From Bolinopsis microptera (lineage: Eukaryota > Ctenophora > Tentaculata > Lobata > Bolinopsidae), in contig NC_087082.1 of NCBI RefSeq assembly GCF_026151205.1, positions 2,880,001 through 2,944,000 on the forward strand: a DNA stretch of 64,000 bases. The letters run 5' to 3'. Position numbers and translations under genes: made by a program. Each line of letters opens with the position of its first letter. Within the stretch, counting starts at the first letter, position 1. This document shows positions 32,960-43,055 of the stretch, piece by piece. The notes beneath the pieces are model-generated. The model ran no database searches, was not told the DNA's origin, and saw only the letters and a program-made list of their open reading frames with translations.

Positions 32960-34390
32960 TAACAGTTGGAGCTGAGTCAAATCGATTTCAATTTCAATTG
33001 CCCTTTCAGAAATCTCACCGTTGATAAACAGAGCTACAAATCTAAAGAATTGTGAAATTTATCCTTGGCCGTGTAACAACTTGAAATAGTGGTATCTGTT
33101 CGCGATGCAAAACTGAAAACAATTCGATATTGTTTTATTTTACTGCTTATATTTTACCCTTGACCAACAAGATCTATAAAACCTTAAATGAATTAAAACT
33201 TGCAGGAATAATTTTATTGCATATTATTGATAATTCGTGAAATTATGCAACCTACAGTACCTAAAATTCAATTAGCTAATTATCGGCCATGCGTTGCATA
33301 AACCATATTATGGCCCATTTGGCCATTTCGGTCACAAATCGGCGCTTAAATCGAGTTTATTGCACGCGCGGTAGACAAATTGTGTGAAAACAACTGTGCT
33401 GTCACAAACAATGCGCGTTATAGAGGTGACCAATGAAATCACGGCATTAAAAACACGTGATTGCGCGCTGGCGAGTGAATTACTAAAATCCTACTTATAC
33501 TTATAGTATTCCGATTCTAAGTGATTCTTAGCGCTCCCCCAAATTTTTAAAATAGGCCCTGATGGTGTGGATGTGTATGGTGTAGTGGCTTCATTTTGCT
33601 ACACGTTCCATATCCAATATCCCTTGTAGCGCGATGCACTACTTTAACTTAACAGTAACTGGGCCTCGTCTTGCTACAAGTACACGTTGTATACCTCTCG
33701 TGCATCGTGCACGCCGGCCGGTCGGCCGCGCGATCGAAAGGGTTTGCAGCGTGTGTCAAGCCTCGTCCAAGTTGGACGAGTATCCAGTATCACCCGTTAA
33801 TATGAAAATGACGATTAGTATTACACGACCTGGATGTACTTGATTCACGATGTTGTATGTCAAGAGATTACATCTTTTGTGCATGCAAAATAAATAATTT
33901 GATGATAATGTGTTGCAGACATAACTGTGTGGTCAGAGGTGGCAACTATTTTGCAGCTAAGTGCAGCAGTCAGCAGCAGTTAGCAGCATGAGCAGTTTCC
34001 TTGCACTTTGGTCCTCCTTGTGATTAGTGAATAAATTATTTACTTAAATCACATTGTGACCCCCATTGTCGTTATTTCACTATTTTTATTGTAGCGCGAT
34101 GCACTACTGGGCCGCGCCGCGTATCAAATAAGTCTTCTCGCAATTTCGGTAGATCGGTAAAATGCACCACTGGGCCTCACCGAGGTGCTAAGGATTGACA
34201 TCGTAAATCAATTATTTTTATTGTATATTGCATGCTGTGTAAATTTGTTGTATGTTTTGTGTTTATAACCTACCAATTAGCTAGACGCGCGCCAAGTTGG
34301 ACTCGTTGACTGTCTTGAAAAAATGTTTTACAAGTATCACCCGTTACTAAATTTGACTCTAAAATTTTAATATGTTTTGATTTTTAGAAG
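32960..34390. other. Intergenic with CpG-rich repeat blocks
   Basis: No supported gene. A CpG-rich island-like patch (CGCCGGCCGGTCGGCCGCGC) lies at about 33710-33730, a repeat end at 33759-33802 (AAGTTGGACGAG, then CAGTATCACCCGTTAA) and another at 34265-34355. TAGCGCGATGCACTACT occurs near 33629 and 34093. Confidence 0.4.
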
Positions 34391-34399
34391 GGCACTTTA

Positions 34400-34548
34400 C
34401 AGGGACAAAAGGATTTCGCGATTATTTTGGCCAAAAATCGCGGTACCGCGAAATTTAACAGGCTATACATTAAACTATACATAACATTTGTCGCGGAGAA
34501 TGGGATATTTCGCGATTTCGTACATGCCGCGAAATCCTTTTGTCCCTG
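34400..34548. mobile_element. hAT-type MITE, 149 bp, with perfect 8-bp target duplication
   Basis: The ends CAGGGACAAAAGGATTTCGCG (first 20 bases shared) and the exact complement form terminal inverted repeats. GCACTTTA flanks it at 34392-34399 and 34549-34556. CAGGG termini and an 8-bp duplication are standard for hAT elements. It is non-coding and, with perfect ends and duplication, looks recent. Confidence 0.9.
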
Positions 34549-35100
34549 GCACTTTATCATTTATTTATTGTTTACTATTTTTATTAACGGGTGATACTCG
34601 TAAAATATTTGTTCCATATGGATTAGTTGAATGAAACGTGTGCTACAAATGTCTACGCCTCACGCAAAACTGCGTACCGCTTAGTACTTCATGCTTGAGC
34701 GGTACTGCGGTTGACAGTGGCGCGCACTCAATTTAATCACAAATAACGAGCGCGCGGTTTTTTGGAATCTCTCCATTATTATATTAATTAGGTCGCAGTG
34801 TTCACGGCCTGTACTGTGTGAACGACAGAAATATCTTTTAAATTATTTTGCTTCTGAAATTTTGGCTCTAGAAATTAAGAAATGTGACATGTAATTGTAA
34901 GATAACAATTAAATAGATCATGTGCGCGGCGCCTACAGCTGACCTACGAATTTCTGAACAATTTTAAATTGTGGCTGTGTGCGCGGCGTACTGTATATGT
35001 GTTTGAAATTGAAATTTGAATTTATTTATGAATATAACATTATGTATTGATTGTTTTGTGGTAAATAAAAATTTTTCTTTCCTTCTTTCCTATATTGAGA

Positions 35101-35350
35101 TCGTCGACGAGTCCAACTCGGCGCGCGTCCTAGTAGGTTGTAAACCTACAATATTTTTATTGTATCGCGTCGCTGTGAAAATTTGATTTCACATAGCCAT
35201 GTGTAATACGCCTTCGGTGGTTGCGCATTACTGCAAGTGAGAGGGCTCTGGTTATAGCAAAAATTTGATTGTAATTGTGATTTTAATTTTATTTAGCAAG
35301 TTTCGTTTCAGTGCTATAATTGATGATGCGCGGCTTTTGGAGCAAAAAAA
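35101..35350. repeat. Dispersed repeat piece
   Basis: Begins TCGTCGACGAGTCCAACTCG, followed by GCGCGCGTCC and a TAGTAGGTTGTAAACCTACA palindrome (35132-35150), the mirror of 25881-25930. It also contains the GCGCGGCTTTTGGAGC segment shared with 31863. Confidence 0.5.
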
Positions 35351-35799
35351 GCAGCTAATTTGAGCAATAACATAATGTTTGATGATTGGATATGCTCCAA
35401 CTTTTTCAAAAATTTTCTTTTTAAGTCTTTAAAGGTTTTCAAAATTTGTTGTTGAGATTATACGATTATACTAAATTGGATCAAAGGAATTTACCAAATA
35501 TGTGATTCTATTCAATTTGTTGATGTCTTAAGCAGCTTTTGTCTGAAGCAGCGTCTGAAGCAGCGTCTGTCTGAAATTAGCGTTAAAAACCATCCTACAG
35601 TCAGTTTGGGCCGGCGGCTTATTGTCGATGGCACATGGTTTATCCTTAAATAGGAGAAAGAGGGTTGAAAAGTGATGGTCAAATTCAGTTAAAAACTATT
35701 GCAAAAAAGGAAGGAAGTATTAGGATATAATAATAGTTTCATTTTGATTTTTAAAAAGTACAAAGTATGACATTTAAAAAGTCCTGTAGTTGAAATTTT

Positions 35800-36200
35800 A
35801 GACTGTATTGTGCCATCCTCATATCAGTGACCTTGTAAAATGGTCATTGAAGAAAAAAATCAGTCAAAACAGTGAATGATGAAATTTGTGTCGCGAAATT
35901 TCGGTCAAGGGGACGACAGAAAAGCTTCTTTTTTTCAAAAATCTTCCAAAACCTCTTTTTATATTATGATGATTATTGATTTTCCGTGTATCAAAAGTTT
36001 TTTTGGGAATGGAACTTTGACTACTACGTCAATCGTGTCTTGTGCTATCCTAAGTGACTTTGTAAGATGGTCATTGAAGAAAAAATTCAAAACAGTAAAA
36101 TTTGGGTCGCGGAAAGCTGACATTCGAAATTTTGGTCAAGAGGGTGGCAAAAAAGCTTCTCTTCAACCTGTGTGCATTAAATTGTCTTTTTTTCAACTTC
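35800..36200. repeat. Diverged tandem duplication (~235 bp unit)
   Basis: The block TGGTCATTGAAGAAAAAA...TTTCGGTCAAGGGGACGAC (35840-35930) recurs at 36069-36155 with substitutions. The frame open across both at 35876-36295 has no recognisable domain. Confidence 0.55.
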
Positions 36201-36329
36201 CATCTTTTAATTATTGTAGGAAGATTTTTATTTTATATTATGACGTTGTCATGATGACTCAAGTGACTAATCAGCCGCCTTATTTGATTTGTTAGTCGGC
36301 TGACATCTTGGGTTGGACTGGATGTAACA

Positions 36330-37300
36330 AGTTTATTATAATAATAATAATAATAAGTAGGAATTTATACATCGCTTTATAGCCATAAAGAACTCAAAAC
36401 CCAAAGATTCAGTTCAAACCATCTAAAGCGACTCATGAGTAACATGTACGTATAAGAACTTATTTTTATGAAGTATGGATTTTATGAGAAAGGTAATACA
36501 TGATACTTATACAAATACGTTTTCAAAGAGATGAGTTTTTAGTTTCTTTTTAAATAAGACGATATCAGTTAGTGTTCTCAATTGATAAGGAAGCTGATTC
36601 CAAACAGAGGGTCCGCAGTAGCTGAAACTTCTCTCGGTTTTACTATAGTTTGAAATAGGAGGAACATTTAGGAGGAAATAGTCTTCTTCAGTTCTTAGTA
36701 CACGTACAGGTTGACTCTTGATGTCAATACATTTGGTGATATACTCCGGCGCTATGTTGTTGACGCATTTGAACACGGTTAGAGCAATCTTATACTCTAT
36801 TCGTTGTCGTATTGAAAGAAAATGGGCTTTTTTCAGGAATGGAGTGACACTGTCCCATTTTTTGATAGCTTAACAACCAAACAAGAATCGAACACAGGAA
36901 TTTTGTACCTTCTGGAGTTTCTTTATGAGAAGATCGGGTAAACCGTATAAGAGTCCATTGCAGTAGTCTAGTTTTGAAAATATCAAGCAGTGAATGAGCT
37001 GTCTTTTTAGATCATAGTTAAGCTTTGAGCCTATAACTCGAAGGTTCCTCAGATGGATGTTGCAGCAACTGATAATTGAATTTATTTGATCTTCAAATGT
37101 TAGGAATTGATCAAATAGGACACCTAAACTTTTCACTGTGCGGGATGCATCCACAGGGTCAGCTGCATTGTCAAGTTGTATTGAATCGACTGGACATGAA
37201 GAGTAACTGTTCTTGGTCTGTACTACAAGAGCTTCTGTTTTGTTTTGATTCAGTTTGAGTTTATTTTGGGTCATCCAGGTCTTAATATCTTCAAAACAAT
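36330..37300 (-). pseudogene. LINE C, C-terminal RT part
   Basis: Minus strand: WMTQNKLKLNQNKTEALVVQ, VKSLGVLFDQFLTFEDQI, LIFSKLDYCNGLLYGLP and, after a frame break near 36870, GPSVWNQLPYQLRTLTD. These are the post-palm and C-terminal motifs of an L2/CR1-type RT. An (ATT)n tail lies at about 36337-36355. The catalytic part continues at 40603-41789 past the inserted satellite. Confidence 0.85.
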
Positions 37301-40300
37301 AGTTGTGGACACAACAAGAAAATTGAGAATAATCTTGTGCGAGGGTAGGGACCCAGATGTCGTTTCTAACCCAAATAAACTTTAAGGAGGCTTCTCATCA
37401 GTAGCCGCACCTCCTTACTCGGTTTCTGAACTGGAATTCTATGGGCTTCCAGACGGCCAGACCGAGTATTACCATCCCATCCTTCTAGAGTTCATCACAA
37501 GTAGCACCCACCTTGAAGATCTTTGACACCCAGACACACCCCATTGGCGAACAAACTTTGGATATAATCTTACATGCTCCCGAAGGAATCCCTGGTTTAT
37601 GGTCTTTCTCATCGTCACCAGCACTTTCACTAGGTCACCAGCTCTTTCACTGAAGTCATCAGCCCTTTCACTGAAGTCATCAGATGTGACTCTGATCAAC
37701 GGTATAGTTGTGGACACAACAAGAAAATTGAGAATAATCTTGTGCGAGGGTAGGGACCCAGATGTCGTTTCTAACCCAAATAAACTTTAAGGAGGCTTCT
37801 CATCAGTAGCCGCACCTCCTTACTCGGTTTCTGAACTGGAATTCTATGGGCTTCCAGACGGCCAGACCGAGTATTACCATCCCATCCTTCTAGAGTTCAT
37901 CACAAGTAGCACCCACCTTGAAGATCTTTGACACCCAGACACACCCCATTGGCGAACAAACTTTGGATATAATCTTACATGCTCCCGAAGGAATCCCTGG
38001 TTTATGGTCTTTCTCATCGTCACCAGCACTTTCACTAGGTCACCAGCTCTTTCACTGAAGTCATCAGCCCTTTCACTGAAGTCATCAGATGTGACTCTGA
38101 TCAACGGTATAGTTGTGGACACAACAAGAAAATTGAGAATAATCTTGTGCGAGGGTAGGGACCCAGATGTCGTTTCTAACCCGAATAAACTTTAAGGAGG
38201 CTTCTCATCAGTAGCCGCACCTCCTTACTCGGTTTCTGAACTGGAATTCTATGGGCTTCCAGACGGCCAGACCGAGTATTACCATCCCATCCTTCTAGAG
38301 TTCATCACAAGTAGCACCCACCTTGAAGATCTTTGACACCCAGACACACCCCATTGGCGAACAAACTTTGGATATAATCTTACATGCTCCCGAAGGAATC
38401 CCTGGTTTATGGTCTTTCTCATCGTCACCAGCACTTTCACTAGGTCACCAGCTCTTTCACTGAAGTCATCAGCCCTTTCACTGAAGTCATCAGATGTGAC
38501 TCTGATCAACGGTATAGTTGTGGACACAACAAGAAAATTGAGAATAATCTTGTGTGAGGGTAGGGACCCAGATGTCGTTTCTAACCCGAATAAACTTTAA
38601 GGAGGCTTCTCATCAGTAGCCGCACCTCCTTACTCGGTTTCTGAACTGGAATTCTATGGGCTTCCAGACGGCCAGACCGAGTATTACCATCCCATCCTTC
38701 TAGAGTTCATCACAAGTAGCACCCACCTTGAAGATCTTTGACACCCAGACACACCCCATTGGCGAACAAACTTTGGATATAATCTTACATGCTCCCGAAG
38801 GAATCCCTGGTTTATGGTCTTTCTCATCGTCACCAGCACTTTCACTAGGTCACCAGCTCTTTCACTGAAGTCATCAGCCCTTTCACTGAAGTCATCAGAT
38901 GTGACTCTGATCAACGGTATAGTTGTGGACACAACAAGAAAATTGAGAATAATCTTGTGCGAGGGTAGGGACCCAGATGTCGTTTCTAACCCGAATAAAC
39001 TTTAAGGAGGCTTCTCATCAGTAGCCGCACCTCCTTACTCGGTTTCTGAACTGGAATTCTATGGGCTTCCAGACGGCCAGACCGAGTATTACCATCCCAT
39101 CCTTCTAGAGTTCATCACAAGTAGCACCCACCTTGAAGATCTTTGACACCCAGACACACCCCATTGGCGAACAAACTTTGGATATAATCTTACATGCTCC
39201 CGAAGGAATCCCTGGTTTATGGTCTTTCTCATCGTCACCAGCACTTTCACTAGGTCACCAGCTCTTTCACTGAAGTCATCAGCCCTTTCACTGAAGTCAT
39301 CAGATGTGACTCTGATCAACGGTATAGTTGTGGACACAACAAGAAAATTGAGAATAATCTTGTGCGAGGGTAGGGACCCAGATGTCGTTTCTAACCCGAA
39401 TAAACTTTAAGGAGGCTTCTCATCAGTAGCCGCACCTCCTTACTCGGTTTCTGAACTGGAATTCTATGGGCTTCCAGACGGCCAGACCGAGTATTACCAT
39501 CCCATCCTTCTAGAGTTCATCACAAGTAGCACCCACCTTGAAGATCTTTGACACCCAGACACACCCCATTGGCGAACAAACTTTGGATATAATCTTACAT
39601 GCTCCCGAAGGAATCCCTGGTTTATGGTCTTTCTCATCGTCACCAGCACTTTCACTAGGTCACCAGCTCTTTCACTGAAGTCATCAGCCCTTTCACTGAA
39701 GTCATCAGATGTGACTCTGATCAACGGTATAGTTGTGGACACAACAAGAAAATTGAGAATAATCTTGTGCGAGGGTAGGGACCCAGATGTCGTTTCTAAC
39801 CCAAATAAACTTTAAGGAGGCTTCTCATCAGTAGCCGCACCTCCTTACTCGGTTTCTGAACTGGAATTCTATGGGCTTCCAGACGGCCAGACCGAGTATT
39901 ACCATCCCATCCTTCTAGAGTTCATCACAAGTAGCACCCACCTTGAAGATCTTTGACACCCAGACACACCCCATTGGCGAACAAACTTTGGATATAATCT
40001 TACATGCTCCCGAAGGAATCCCTGGTTTATGGTCTTTCTCATCGTCACCAGCACTTTCACTAGGTCACCAGCTCTTTCACTGAAGTCATCAGCCCTTTCA
40101 CTGAAGTCATCAGATGTGACTCTGATCAACGGTATAGTTGTGGACACAACAAGAAAATTGAGAATAATCTTGTGCGAGGGTAGGGACCCAGATGTCGTTT
40201 CTAACCCGAATAAACTTTAAGGAGGCTTCTCATCAGTAGCCGCACCTCCTTACTCGGTTTCTGAACTGGAATTCTATGGGCTTCCAGACGGCCAGACCGA

Positions 40301-40602
40301 GTATTACCATCCCATCCTTCTAGAGTTCATCACAAGTAGCACCCACCTTGAAGATCTTTGACACCCAGACACACCCCATTGGCGAACAAACTTTGGATAT
40401 AATCTTACATGCTCCCGAAGGAATCCCTGGTTTATGGTCTTTCTCATCGTCACCAGCACTTTCACTAGGTCACCAGCTCTTTCACTGAAGTCATCAGCCC
40501 TTTCACTGAAGTCATCAGATGTGACTCTGATCAACGGTATAGTTGTGGACACAACAAGAAAATTGAGAATAATCTTGTGCGAGGGTAGGGACCCAGATGT
40601 CG
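37301..40602 (-). repeat. Tandem array: 8 x 405 bp plus 62-bp partial unit, inserted in LINE C
   Basis: Period 405, eight copies plus 62 bp, so the array starts and ends with the same 62-bp segment (AGTTGTGGACACAACAAG ... CCCAGATGTCG on the plus strand). Units differ by only a few bases (for example CCAAATAAAC or CCGAATAAAC). The flanks CAAAACAAT and TTATTCTC join to CAAAACAATTTATTCTC, which puts LINE C back in frame, so the insertion lies between two Ts with no target duplication. A 6-bp hairpin (GTTGTG/CACAAC) is at one terminus. Short open frames in every unit (82 and 63 codons) look like chance. Confidence 0.9.
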
Positions 40603-41789
40603 TTATTCTCTCTTCGATTGTTGACAGATCTCGAAATAGTGGGTTAAACTCAATGTACAGTTGAGTGTCATCTACGTACATATGGATGTTAAATCCATGT
40701 CTCTTTGCAATCTGATTGAGCTCCTTTGTGTAAAGTATAAACAGAATTGGACCTAGAATTGAACCTTGCGGGACTCCAATTCTAAGGAAGCATCTCTTTG
40801 ATCTTGATTTATCAATAGTTACTGTGAAGGATCTGTTATTAAGGTATGATGGAAACCATTCGAGAACAGTACCTTCAAAACCAAAGTCCTTTTTTAGTTT
40901 TTTTAGGAGCAAGTGATGATTTACAGTATCAAAAGCAGCACTGAGGTCCAAAAGGAGGAGGATAACCTTGCTTTTCATGTCACTGATACAAAGAAGATCA
41001 TTGTAGATGGTAAGGGTTGCAGTTTCGCAGCTATGATTTGACCTATAACCACTTTGATGCTCAGCATGAAGATTGTGATAGTCAAGATGTTTGGTCATCT
41101 GTTTCTGGACACTCTTTTCAATGAGTTTCGAGAGGAAAGGTAAGTTACTAATCGGTCTATAGTTGTTGAAGCTATTGACATCTCCTTTATCATCTTTGAT
41201 GGCTGGTCTGACAAGAGCACTCTTTAGGACTGACGGAAATTTTCCAGTGACAAGTGAGTCATTGATAATAAATGACACAATTGGTATAACTTCATTAAAA
41301 CACTGCATTAGAAGTTTTAGAGGGATGGGGTCCTCTTCACATTCTTTTTTGTTAAGGCCAGAAAGAATCTTTTTGAGATCATTGTCGCTTATGGTTTCAA
41401 ATTGGCTCCAGGCTTCACCTTGAAATGGTTCTGAGTGGTCAAGTAGAGTGTCAGCTGCAGTATCATTGTTAATGGCAGAGTAAATCTTTTCCACTTTATC
41501 ATTGAAAAACTCTTTCATCTCCTCACATAGAGTTTTAGCAGGTTTGTTATTAGGCTTCAAGTTTTTAGATATGTCCCGATCCATTAGCTGATTGACTATT
41601 TTGTAGGTATCTTTTTTATTGTCCTCACAGCTTTGCAGACGATTTTCATAGTATAGCTGTCTAGTGGTGTTTATAACTGCCTCAGCATGCTTAACAGCTT
41701 TTTTATAGTCCAATTTTGAATCTGCAGTTTGTAGTCTCCTGTTATCACGTTCAGCTTTTCTTCGTTTCCTTCTGGCATTATCGGATGTC
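40603..41789 (-). pseudogene. LINE C, RT palm part (5'-truncated)
   Basis: Minus strand: basic linker NARRKRRKAERDNRRL, then NNYRPISNLPFLSKLIEK, LLDLSAAFDTVNHHLLLKKL, GVPQGSILGPILFILY and the catalytic MYVDDTQLYIEF, followed by STIEERI where the tandem array interrupts. Apart from the array this half is unbroken. The endonuclease is missing and the element starts abruptly at about 41789, as in 5' truncation. Confidence 0.88.
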
Positions 41790-41916
41790 TACGTATATTT
41801 ATTATGATATAATTATTCATTGTAATGGCAATAAAATTTAAATTTTGTTTTACTTACTGTACTATAATTTATATTGTTAGTTTTGGGTGCAAACTTTTCT
41901 TTTTTTCTACTGATAG

Positions 41917-42080
41917 TTGGATAATATCCGGTTTGAAGAGACAAGGACACATGAAACAGGAAGTTAGGAATGTAGGCAAATTTTCGGCATCAGCCATCTT
42001 CAGGCTCAAATTATTTGTTATATAGTAGTGTTGAAAGTATCTCTTCCAACCAGATATTGTCCAACTATCAGTATTTCAAC
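41917..42080 (-). mobile_element. Small element with inverted ends and a hammerhead-like core
   Basis: ACTGATAGTTGGATAATATC (41917-41936) is mirrored by GATATTGTCCAACTATCAGT at about 42053-42072. Between them the minus strand has CCTGAAGATGGCTGATGCCG followed by AAA (about 41989-42012): CUGANGA, a GGC/GCC stem II and GAAA, the core of a hammerhead ribozyme. Stems I and III are not convincing. Such motifs are known from Penelope-like element terminal repeats and retrozymes. Confidence 0.4.
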
Positions 42081-42108
42081 TATGAGACTAATAAACAGCG
42101 AACTAATA

Positions 42109-42650
42109 AATAATAATAATAAAATTTGGTAGCTTAAACACAAACTCTAAGCCCAGTGGATACTGGATAAACCACAAAACTTATGCTCTATTGTGTGAAA
42201 CAACAAAGATACTAGATCAAGATAACTATCCAGGAGTGTATGCATAGGACATAAAAAGTTTTGGAACGAAGATGACATGCTTATGAAGCGAGCTAACAGT
42301 CTAATTGCTAATAAGTTCAAAAAGATCATGACATTAGGTTGCATCCTAAACAGTTTAAGCAAATAACATAAAGTTATATTGTCAATTAATCGCTCAAGCC
42401 ATAACTTTTCTTAAACAATTGAGTTTTTAATAATGTTTTGAACAGATCAACATCAGAACAAGTCTTAATTTCAATTGGTAGTTGGTTCCAGATTTTCGGA
42501 GCAACAGTCTGAAACGCTCTTGGGTGCGATCTTGTAGATCCGACAGGTAGGTGTAAGGAGGAAGTTCTTCTGCTACTCGAACTGACAAATGTTACTAGAT
42601 CACACAGATATGCAGGAGCAACACCATTGACTGCTTTGAAAATCAGTAAA
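42109..42650 (-). pseudogene. 5'-truncated copy of LINE B
   Basis: The minus strand carries the last ~90 codons of LINE B ORF2 (with GVAPAYLCDLVTFV, VGSTRSHPRAFQ and PKIWNQLPIEIK), its 3' UTR and the (TTA)n tail, highly similar to 31020-31563. It stops abruptly near 42650. Confidence 0.85.
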
Positions 42651-42699
42651 CTACTCCATCATTTGATTTTTTTCTAGTTTCAGATTTATCATTTTACTA

Positions 42700-43055
42700 A
42701 AATATTAATTGTAGCCTGTAATAATCTAATTTTTATCATTATCATCATCATTTTGAACGCCTGTTTTCTGAACAGTTTCTTGTTTCACCTCCGTCTAAGG
42801 CAAAGATGCACACTCTCGTTAACTTAAGTATCATTTACAGCTGAGCATAAGGGTTAAATTTAAATTATTTAACCTTTTGGTGCTGTATAAAAATAACATT
42901 AATTTATTATTATTATTATTATCATCAACTACCATATATATGGTATATACAGCAATATACCGAGGTTTCAATTTACTTAGATAACTGTACATAGGGTGGC
43001 TGAACACGTGTAAATTCGTGATGCCATGTAAGGAGTTGTCTCCTTTCTGTGGAGT
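42700..43055. other. 5' flank of the BTBD17-like gene
   Basis: AT-rich sequence with an (ATT)n run at 42902-42922. The core promoter presumably lies here, but no TATA box or initiator stands out. Confidence 0.3.

Noticed and set aside
33560-33640. tRNA-like GGTGTAGTGGC segment
   Set aside because: It resembles an A box only loosely; no B box (GGTTCGANNCC) or cloverleaf could be formed.
37640-37700. CTGATGA ... GAAA pairs on the minus strand of the 405-bp unit, like hammerhead cores
   Set aside because: The intervening stem II is only two or three pairs, and the motif belongs to a short internal repeat (GCTGATGACTTCAGTGAAAG). No stems I/III were found.
37469-40664. 82- and 63-codon frames repeated in every 405-bp unit
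   Set aside because: They repeat because the DNA repeats. No start context, domain or codon-level conservation supports a protein, and units are too similar to test selection.
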